DNA of 11,159 nucleotides, from positions 1 to 11,159 of the forward strand of contig CAMLGD010000103.1 in assembly GCA_946479405.1 (NCBI GenBank), given 5' to 3'. The position numbers and the translations under genes were made by a program. The stretch's first letter is position 1; each line of letters begins with the position of its first letter. Positions 6,080 through 11,159 of the stretch are shown piece after piece. The DNA comes from an uncultured Vogesella sp. (GTDB lineage: Bacteria > Pseudomonadota > Gammaproteobacteria > Burkholderiales > Chromobacteriaceae). Under the pieces are notes generated by a model that searched no databases, was not told the origin of the DNA, and saw only the letters and a list, made by a program, of their open reading frames with translations.

Positions 6080-8758
6080 ATGCCCTCGCCGACCACTCCA
6101 CCCGCCTCCTCCGGCCCGCCGCGGCAGCGCTGGTACCGCTGGCTGCTGCTTGCCCTGCTGGCGTTGCTGGCGCTACTGCTGGCGGTAGCCGCCGCTGCCA
6201 GCTGGTGGCTGCAGCAACAAGGGCTGCAGCTGCAAGGGCTGGGCTGGCGCGACGGCAGTGCCACCGTGGCGCAATGGCAATGGCGGCAGCAGGATTGCGT
6301 CGCCGCCGAGGGCCGCGGTCTGCGCATCGAGCACTGGCAACCGCTTACCATCACCCTGCAGCAACTGCAGCTGCAATCCTGCGGCAAAGCCGGCCCACGC
6401 CAGCTGCCGGCGCCGCCCCCCGCCGGCCTGCCGCCATTCAGCCTGCGCATCGCCAGCCTGCAGGCCCCCGCCCTGCCGGCGCTGGCCGTCGCCGTCACCC
6501 AGCAAAACGAGCGCTGGCAGGCGCAGCTGGCACAGGGGGCCGCCAAGTTGGCGCTGGACTACCAGCGCAACAGCGGTCAGTGGCAGGCACAGGGCACGTT
6601 GGCCGCAGCACGGCTGGCGCCACAGCTGCTGGGGCACTGGCAGCTACAGGCCCGTGGCCGCTGGCTGCCTGGCCAGTTGCAAGCCCGCGTGCAGGCCGAT
6701 GGCAAGCAGCTGGGCTATCAAGGCGACAGCCGCCGTGGCGATGCCCAGCTGCTGGCCACGCTGCACAACCACCAGTGGCAGCTGGATGCCACGCTGCCGC
6801 AAGCGCTGCCGCTGGCGGCCGGCTGGCTGCTGCAGCCGCGCCGGGCGTTGCAGGCCAGCGGTGATCTGGACGGTGTACACAGCCTGCAGGCCGACCTGCT
6901 GGCCAGTGGGCCACAGGGCAAGCTGCAGCTACAACTCACCCCGCAGGACAAAAGCCTGCAACGCGGCAGCGGCCTGCTGCAGCTGGATGGCAAAGACTTG
7001 CACGCCCGCATTCCGCTGCAATGGGCCAAGCGCCAATTGACGCTGGCCGCCGGCGAAGCCCGCCTGCCGCAGGGCGTGCGCCTGAGTTGGCCGCAAGCGT
7101 GGCAACTGCCGCTGAGCGCCAGCGGCAGCAGCCGGCTACCGTTCCGCCTCGATTATCAGCAGCTGCAGCTGGCCAGCAACGATGGCACGCTGCGCTGGGG
7201 CGATGGCCGCTGGCAGTGGCAAGGCGCGCTGGCGCTCTCCGGCCGCCATGCCGGCTTGCAGCTGGTGGGCCAGTGGCGCGGCCAGCTGGACCCGCAAGGC
7301 GCGCATGGCGCCCCGCTGCAACTGAACGTCAGCAAGCCACAACTGGCACTGGCGATCAGCCTGCCGGTCAACAGCATCGACCCGCGCCAGCCGCTGCTTA
7401 ACGCCAGCTTTGCCGGCCACTACCAGGACTGGCCGCTCAAGGGCAGCGTGGCCGCCCGCCAGCAAGGGGCCGGCTGGCAAGGCAATCTCGCCGCCAGCAG
7501 CCGCCTGCCGTTCTACAGTAAAGGCGGCGCGCTACAGCTGGCGGCCAACTGGCGCGGCAGCGACGGCAAGTGGCAGCTGGATAGCGGCAGCAAGCTGGAC
7601 ATTGCCGAAGGCATCGTCGGCGGTGTGCTGCTCAAGCCGCTGAGCCTGCAAACCGCCAGCGCACTACTGAGCGACGGCAACAGCGCCCACGGCCAGCTGC
7701 TACTCAGCGCAGACGGCGCGGTAGCCAGCCGCTGGACACTGCCGGCGGTCAGCGGCACGTTGCAACTGGCCGGCGATCGGGCCAGCGCCCAGCTGCAACT
7801 GCCGGCCTGGCGCAGCAAGTTGCAGCTGGCAGCGCGCCGCCAGGGCCACGGTGCCAACGGCAGCGTACAGCTGGATACTCCGCTGAGCGCCGCCATGAGC
7901 CGCGGCCTGGGCGTTACCCTGCAGCAGGGGCAGCTGGCCGGCAAACTGCAGTGGCAGTGGCAACAGCAATGGCAGTTGAACGGCGACGTACAGCTGAGCG
8001 ATGTGGCGCTGGACTGGGGTGGCATCCTCGCCAACGGCGGCCGTGGCCGGCTAACGTTGGCCGCACGCCCCGGCCAGCTGCAGCTGCAAAGCGATGGCCC
8101 GCTGCAGCTGGCACAGCTGGATGTCGGCACCCTGCTGCAAGATGTCTCCCTGACCCTGCGCTCCGACCTGCAGGACTGGCAGCTGGGCGCCGTGCACGCC
8201 AAGCTGCTGGGCGGCAGCCTGCAGGCCGACAGCCTGCGCTGGCCGTCCAGCGCCTTCCAGACCGTGACCGTGCAACAGCTGGACCTGGCCGCCGTGGCGG
8301 CACTGCAGAACGACCCGCAGCCCACGGTACAACTCACCGGCCGCGTCGGCGGCACCCTGCCGCTGCAACTGCTGCCGGCGGGTATCGCGCTGCAAGACGG
8401 GCTGCTGCGCAACGAGGGTGAGCTGACCCTACGTGTGCCGGCCACCGCCGGGGTCAATGCCATGGCACAATCCAACCGCGCAGTGCAGCTGGCACTGGAC
8501 ATGCTCAGCGAACTGGACGTCAACGACTTCCAGGCCCGGCTGGCCATGCAGCAAAACGGCTTACTGGATGCCCGGGTGACGCTGAAAGGGGTCAACCCCA
8601 AACAAAACCGCCAGCCGGTAGTCCTAAACTACAGCCACAGTGAAAACGTGCTGGAACTGTTACGCAGCCTGCGTATCGGAGATGAAATATCCCGCCGCGT
8701 GCTCAGCCGCAAGCAATCGGCCGCTACGCGCAACCCCACACCGGAGACTTCGCCATGA
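6080..8758 (+). CDS. ydbH: YdbH family AsmA-like intermembrane lipid-transport protein
   Basis: An 892-residue protein, close to E. coli YdbH (about 880). One N-terminal transmembrane helix (about 18-41, rich in leucine and alanine) anchors it in the inner membrane. The rest is periplasmic and built of alternating hydrophobic/polar beta segments very rich in Gln, Leu and Ala, as in the AsmA/YhdP/TamB/YdbH repeated-beta-groove superfamily. The conserved C-terminus includes NYSHSEN (850-856) followed by a LRSLRIGDE-like helix, as in E. coli YdbH. In E. coli YdbH acts redundantly with YhdP and TamB in moving phospholipid to the outer membrane and contacts lipoprotein YnbE. Here ynbE and ydbL follow directly, which secures the assignment. 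ATG 6080 is 3 nt after the previous stop without an obvious Shine-Dalgarno, so translation may be coupled. Family databases may still call it a dicarboxylate transport protein. Confidence 0.88.
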   Translation: MPSPTTPPASSGPPRQRWYRWLLLALLALLALLLAVAAAASWWLQQQGLQLQGLGWRDGSATVAQWQWRQQDCVAAEGRGLRIEHWQPLTITLQQLQLQSCGKAGPRQLPAPPPAGLPPFSLRIASLQAPALPALAVAVTQQNERWQAQLAQGAAKLALDYQRNSGQWQAQGTLAAARLAPQLLGHWQLQARGRWLPGQLQARVQADGKQLGYQGDSRRGDAQLLATLHNHQWQLDATLPQALPLAAGWLLQPRRALQASGDLDGVHSLQADLLASGPQGKLQLQLTPQDKSLQRGSGLLQLDGKDLHARIPLQWAKRQLTLAAGEARLPQGVRLSWPQAWQLPLSASGSSRLPFRLDYQQLQLASNDGTLRWGDGRWQWQGALALSGRHAGLQLVGQWRGQLDPQGAHGAPLQLNVSKPQLALAISLPVNSIDPRQPLLNASFAGHYQDWPLKGSVAARQQGAGWQGNLAASSRLPFYSKGGALQLAANWRGSDGKWQLDSGSKLDIAEGIVGGVLLKPLSLQTASALLSDGNSAHGQLLLSADGAVASRWTLPAVSGTLQLAGDRASAQLQLPAWRSKLQLAARRQGHGANGSVQLDTPLSAAMSRGLGVTLQQGQLAGKLQWQWQQQWQLNGDVQLSDVALDWGGILANGGRGRLTLAARPGQLQLQSDGPLQLAQLDVGTLLQDVSLTLRSDLQDWQLGAVHAKLLGGSLQADSLRWPSSAFQTVTVQQLDLAAVAALQNDPQPTVQLTGRVGGTLPLQLLPAGIALQDGLLRNEGELTLRVPATAGVNAMAQSNRAVQLALDMLSELDVNDFQARLAMQQNGLLDARVTLKGVNPKQNRQPVVLNYSHSENVLELLRSLRIGDEISRRVLSRKQSAATRNPTPETSP

Positions 8759-8931
8759 AACCCGTCTGGCTGATACCGCTCCTGGCACTGGCCGCCTGCA
8801 CCCCGCGGGTGGCGCTGGAAGTGCCCAAGGAGCCCATCACCATCAACCTGAACGTGAAGATCGATCACGAAATCCGCCTCAAAGTGGAAAAAGACATCGA
8901 TAACCTCACCACCGACAGCGGACTGTTCTAG
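8755..8931 (+). CDS. ynbE: YnbE family outer-membrane lipoprotein
   Basis: A 58-residue lipoprotein precursor that a 60-codon length cutoff would miss. Its start codon overlaps the ydbH stop (ATGA, 8755-8758), so translation is probably coupled. The signal peptide ends in lipobox LAAC with lipidated C15. The next residue is threonine, not aspartate, predicting sorting to the outer membrane. The mature part begins TPR and contains PKEPITINLNVKIDHEI, nearly the same as E. coli YnbE. In E. coli YnbE multimers meet the C-terminus of YdbH to complete a bridge from inner to outer membrane. The gene order ydbH-ynbE-ydbL is the same here. Confidence 0.92.
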   Translation: MKPVWLIPLLALAACTPRVALEVPKEPITINLNVKIDHEIRLKVEKDIDNLTTDSGLF

Positions 8932-8940
8932 GAGCACAGC

Positions 8941-9264
8941 ATGAAAACGGCAGCACGATGGATGGCAATTGGCCTGCTGGTCTGCAGCAGCCTGGCAATG
9001 GCACTGGATGTGGGCGGCGCCAAGGCGCAGGGCCTGGTGGGAGAACAGCCGGATGGCTATCTTGGCGTGGTGAAGGCCACCCCGGAAGCCGTCTCGTTGG
9101 CGGCGGACATCAACGCCAAGCGCCGCGAGGCTTACGACGCCATCGCCAAGAAAAACGGCACCACGCTGGACCAGGTCGCCACACTGGCCGGCCAGAAAGC
9201 CATCGAAAAAACCCCGCCCGGCAGCTACATCAAGGCACCCAACGGTCAATGGGTAAAGAAGTAA
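8941..9264 (+). CDS. ydbL: YdbL family periplasmic protein (DUF1318)
   Basis: A 107-residue secreted protein, the usual family length. The signal peptide is about residues 1-21, with likely cleavage after AMA and mature start LDV. The mature protein has the family pattern: AKAQGLVGE near its start, a helical middle with INAKRREAYDAIAKKN, then AGQKAIEKTPPGSYI and a C-terminal NGQWVKK, all close to E. coli YdbL. YdbL is reported to limit over-multimerisation of YnbE in the periplasm. The ribosome site GGAG (8931-8934) overlaps the last base of the ynbE stop and sits 6 nt before ATG 8941. It is the last gene of the ydb operon. Confidence 0.92.
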   Translation: MKTAARWMAIGLLVCSSLAMALDVGGAKAQGLVGEQPDGYLGVVKATPEAVSLAADINAKRREAYDAIAKKNGTTLDQVATLAGQKAIEKTPPGSYIKAPNGQWVKK

Positions 9265-9277
9265 GCCCGCCGGTGCC

Positions 9278-9301
9278 GGTGCTGGCGTCATCGCCACCGC
9301 C
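9278..9301 (+). repeat. Hairpin after ydbL, without T-run
   Basis: TGGCG (9283-9287) pairs with CGCCA (9292-9296) around TCAT. Beyond one C-C mismatch the stem continues for four more pairs, including one G-U, to 9278/9301. It begins 14 nt after the ydbL stop codon and probably protects or ends the operon transcript. With no T-run it is not a classical intrinsic terminator. Confidence 0.4.
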
Positions 9302-9311
9302 CGCCTGACCC

Positions 9312-9337
9312 TGGCGGCAGTCATGACGTGGCCGCCA
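9312..9337. repeat. 7-bp inverted repeat TGGCGGC/GCCGCCA
   Basis: TGGCGGC (9312-9318) and GCCGCCA (9331-9337) are perfect inverted repeats around a 12-nt loop that itself contains the palindrome TCATGA. It follows the first post-ydbL hairpin by about 10 nt. The pair could be REP-like or an mRNA 3' end structure; no second copy is present in the window. Confidence 0.4.
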
Positions 9338-9399
9338 TACGCTGGCTGGCTGCAGGTTCTTGTGACCGTCCGCACCGCCGCCGGTTTAGCAACCCCATC

Positions 9400-9412
9400 C
9401 CGGCCTTGCCGG
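9400..9412. repeat. Small hairpin CCGGC-CTT-GCCGG
   Basis: A perfect 5-bp stem with a 3-nt loop, about 150 nt upstream of the chemoreceptor start. It may be part of a larger fold in this intergenic region, but I could not identify one. Confidence 0.3.
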
Positions 9413-9502
9413 TGCCGTAGGCCCAGCCCAGACAGCCAGGCTTGTGTCTGACAGTTTTGTCTAGCACGCCTGCTGCAACAGCTGGGCTTGAGCGCGGTCA
9501 AT

Positions 9503-9530
9503 TTGGTCACTGGCAATACCAGAGTAAATT
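9503..9530 (+). promoter_or_regulatory. Weak candidate promoter for the chemoreceptor gene
   Basis: TTGGTC (9503-9508) and TAAATT (9525-9530) are 16 bp apart and lie in the most AT-rich part of the gap, about 33 nt before ATG 9563. They match consensus at only three and four of six bases. No sigma28 flagellar-class promoter is recognisable. This is a tentative reading. Confidence 0.25.
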
Positions 9531-9562
9531 ACTCAACATTACAGCTACACCACGGAGGCATC

Positions 9563-10657
9563 ATGTTCGGCACCAAAACCCGCGAAGCACTGGCCGCCAC
9601 GCTGGCGGAAAACGCCATCCTGCAGGCACAGAATCAGGCGCTGCAACAGGCGCTGGCCGACAGCCAGCAGCAGTTGGCCGCCCAAGCGGCTGCACAGCAG
9701 GACATGGCCCGCCACCAGCAACTGCTGGACGGGGTACTGGCCAGCCTGCCGCGTTTTGGCGAGTCGCTGACCGGTATCCAGCAATCGTTTGGCGGTCTGT
9801 CCGGCCATCTGGCTGAAGAGCTGCTCACGGCCCAGGCTGCCGCCAGCGAATCCGGCGCCAACCGCAGCGCGTTCGAAAGCATTGCGGCCAACCTGCAGGC
9901 GATGACCGCGCGCATTACCGCCGCCAGCGACAGCGTGGAAGGCCTGGCACGCCGTGCCGACGAAATCGGCGGCATCGTGCAGCTGATCAAGGACATCGCC
10001 GAACAAACCAACCTGCTGGCGCTGAATGCCGCCATCGAGGCCGCCCGTGCCGGCGAAGCCGGCCGCGGCTTTGCCGTGGTGGCGGACGAAGTACGCAAGC
10101 TGGCCGAGCGCACCTCTAACGCCACCAGTGAAATCGGCACCCTGGTGGCCGCTATCCGCAGCGATACCGGCACCGCCCGCGCCATTATGCAAAGCGGCGC
10201 CGGCGATGCCGCCAGTCACAGCGCCAGCAGCGCCGACGCCATGCACAGCATGCAGCGACTGCTGGAACTGTCGCAGCGCATGCAGCAATCCATCGGCGTC
10301 TCGGCACGACTGGCCAATGTCGAGCTGGCCAACATCGAAGAGCTGCAGCTGAAGCTAGAGGTGTACAAGGCGCTGCTGGGCCTGACCTCGCTGGCGCCGG
10401 AGGCGCTGCCGGACGAGACCCAGTGCCGGCTGGGGCAGTGGTATTTTTCTGGCGACGGCAAGGCGCAGTTTGCCGGCCAGGCCGCCTACCGCGACATGGC
10501 CGCACCACACCAGGCGGTGCACGACTACGCCCGCCGCGCGCTGGAACGCTACCGCGACGGCGATGTGCCGGGCGCGCTGGCGGCGTTGGCACAGATGGAA
10601 AGTGCCAACCTGAGCGTGATGGCGGGGCTGGGACGGCTGCTGGGAGAAACGCATTGA
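9563..10657 (+). CDS. Soluble methyl-accepting chemotaxis protein with C-terminal CZB domain
   Basis: A 364-residue cytoplasmic chemoreceptor. It lacks transmembrane helices and a periplasmic sensor. The N-terminal 60 residues are Gln/Ala-rich and probably coiled coil. The signalling domain carries the conserved tip [19 protein letters not shown] (147-165), which binds CheW/CheA, followed by [18 protein letters not shown]. The C-terminal part is a chemoreceptor zinc-binding (CZB) domain, recognisable from CRLGQWY (288-294) and HQAVH (316-320). CZB domains bind zinc through three His and one Cys and can sense zinc or hypochlorous acid. C288, H316 and H320 are present, but the position of the first His appears to hold E260 ([16 protein letters not shown]). 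The C-terminus lacks a CheR-docking pentapeptide. ATG 9563 is set by GGAGG (9554-9558) 4 nt upstream; the frame runs back to 9488 without a ribosome site. No che genes are nearby. Confidence 0.92.
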   Translation: MFGTKTREALAATLAENAILQAQNQALQQALADSQQQLAAQAAAQQDMARHQQLLDGVLASLPRFGESLTGIQQSFGGLSGHLAEELLTAQAAASESGANRSAFESIAANLQAMTARITAASDSVEGLARRADEIGGIVQLIKDIAEQTNLLALNAAIEAARAGEAGRGFAVVADEVRKLAERTSNATSEIGTLVAAIRSDTGTARAIMQSGAGDAASHSASSADAMHSMQRLLELSQRMQQSIGVSARLANVELANIEELQLKLEVYKALLGLTSLAPEALPDETQCRLGQWYFSGDGKAQFAGQAAYRDMAAPHQAVHDYARRALERYRDGDVPGALAALAQMESANLSVMAGLGRLLGETH

Positions 10658-10756
10658 TGCGACGCCCCCTCTACCCGGCCACATGCCCGGCACACAGGTA
10701 GACCTGGCGCCGTTCCCGCTGCCAGATCAACCATTTATGACCATGGGCTGTCTATT

Positions 10757-10779
10757 TTGTTAAATATTCTTGTAACAAG
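10757..10779. promoter_or_regulatory. AT-rich overlapping dyads upstream of the BON gene
   Basis: TTGTTA (10757-10762) and TAACAA (10773-10778) form an inverted repeat with 10 nt between. Overlapping this, CTTGT-A-ACAAG (10769-10779) is a perfect 11-bp palindrome. They lie in the most AT-rich stretch near the right end (about 10750-10795), 60-85 nt before ATG 10841, a place where an activator or repressor could bind. Confidence 0.4.
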
Positions 10780-10786
10780 GAAAACC

Positions 10787-10792
10787 TAGTAT
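10787..10792 (+). promoter_or_regulatory. Possible -10 element TAGTAT for the BON gene
   Basis: TAGTAT is preceded by C, giving CCTAGTAT, loosely like the sigmaS extended -10 with C at -13. No good -35 lies 16-18 bp upstream. E. coli OsmY, another BON protein, depends on sigmaS, which makes this reading attractive but not proven. Confidence 0.25.
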
Positions 10793-10840
10793 CTGCGTGC
10801 ACCACCCGGAGTTCGGGTCATTACTCACGAGAGATAGCAC

Positions 10841-11125
10841 ATGAAACCCCTGATTCGTCTGTCCGCTGCTGCCGTACTGCTGGCCTCCTCTGTGGCGGCA
10901 TTTGCTGGTGAAGCCGAAGACCTGAAACTGAGCAGCGACGTAAAAGCCGCCATCGACAGCTCGGCCGCGCTGAAAGCCTTCAACCTGAAAGTCAGCAGCA
11001 AGGATGGCAACGTGACCATCGACGGCGCGGTGGATCAGGGCCTGCAGATGGCCGAAGTCGGCATGATTGCCGAGAAGGTGGCCGGGGTGAAATTCGTGTT
11101 CAACAACATCATGCCGAAGCAGTAA
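10841..11125 (+). CDS. Small secreted BON-domain protein
   Basis: A 94-residue protein with a signal peptide of about 22 residues ending AFA, followed by mature GEAEDLKLS. The rest is one BON domain (about 28-92): helix with SSDVKAAIDSS, strand FNLKVSSKDGNVTIDGAV with the conserved turn glycine, helix with EVGMIAEKVAGV and final strand KFVFNNIM. BON domains occur in periplasmic proteins such as OsmY and DolP and are linked to phospholipid binding and envelope stress. This one has a single BON copy, whereas OsmY and DolP have two. A purine-rich GAGAGA (10829-10834) sits 6 nt before the ATG as ribosome site. It appears monocistronic, with an AT-rich upstream region holding dyads. The exact role is unknown. 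Confidence 0.85.
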   Translation: MKPLIRLSAAAVLLASSVAAFAGEAEDLKLSSDVKAAIDSSAALKAFNLKVSSKDGNVTIDGAVDQGLQMAEVGMIAEKVAGVKFVFNNIMPKQ

Positions 11126-11159
11126 GCCACACACTGCCGACGCCAAAAGGTTGGCCGCA

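Larger units (their letters stand above)
9265..9562. other. 298-nt intergenic region between ydbL and the chemoreceptor
   Basis: No credible gene lies here; open frames crossing it on either strand lack family features or ribosome sites. It holds several hairpins (9278-9301, 9312-9337, 9400-9412), a row of GACA/TGTC half-sites (9431-9461), and a more AT-rich stretch (about 9500-9550) that may contain the promoter of the downstream gene. I compared it by eye with c-di-GMP-I and other common riboswitch motifs and found no convincing match. Confidence 0.6.

Noticed and set aside
5506..6864. 452-residue + frame spanning the EAL end and ydbH start
   Set aside because: An out-of-frame Ala/Gly/Arg-rich translation overlapping two well-supported genes, with no domain.
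7513..8601. 362-residue minus-strand frame opposite ydbH
   Set aside because: Its Ser/Cys/Arg-rich composition is typical of an antisense shadow; ydbH on the + strand has a membrane anchor, conserved C-terminus and operon context.
9338..9500. Possible c-di-GMP riboswitch in front of the chemoreceptor
   Set aside because: Chemoreceptor genes sometimes carry such leaders, but on neither strand did I find the conserved core sequences or the expected paired stems by eye.
8629..9516. 295-residue minus-strand frame over ynbE, ydbL and the following gap
   Set aside because: It has no family features and conflicts with two genes that match their families closely.

Overview
The window is GC-rich and densely coding. 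All seven complete genes and the one partial gene are on the + strand. Gene content and protein style suggest a free-living Gram-negative betaproteobacterium, perhaps of the Neisseriales/Chromobacteriaceae. The family-level placement is inference; no rRNA or other phylogenetic marker is present. I see no tRNA, rRNA, CRISPR array, insertion sequence, phage gene or attachment site. It reads as ordinary chromosomal backbone, not a genomic island.

Layout. (1) 2-1177: DNA alkylation repair, with the 3' end of alkB (direct demethylation) followed by an alkA-type 3-methyladenine glycosylase; a strong rho-independent terminator closes this unit at 1271-1295. (2) 1349-3606: a sigma70-like promoter with a dyad over its -35 box, then a 731-residue patatin phospholipase fused to a POTRA domain and a C-terminal outer-membrane barrel, the PlpD-like type Vd secretion architecture. 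(3) 3743-9264: a membrane-bound PAS-PAS-GGDEF-EAL protein with both c-di-GMP catalytic sites intact. Only 3 nt later come ydbH, ynbE (58 codons, overlapping ydbH by ATGA) and ydbL, which in E. coli form an inner-to-outer membrane bridge for lipid homeostasis. (4) 9563-10657: a soluble chemoreceptor with a C-terminal CZB zinc-binding domain in which the first zinc-ligand histidine appears to be a glutamate. (5) 10841-11125: a small secreted single-BON-domain protein behind an AT-rich, dyad-containing upstream region.

How they fit together. The middle and right of the window share an envelope theme: a surface-directed phospholipase, the YdbH-YnbE-YdbL machinery and a periplasmic BON protein, interleaved with c-di-GMP turnover and chemosensory signalling. 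The tight spacing suggests that the c-di-GMP gene is transcribed with the ydb operon; a direct functional link is inference. No wholly novel system is evident. The best leads are the c-di-GMP/ydb linkage, the CZB ligand substitution, the type Vd phospholipase with its putative operator, and several unexplained dyad elements between genes.
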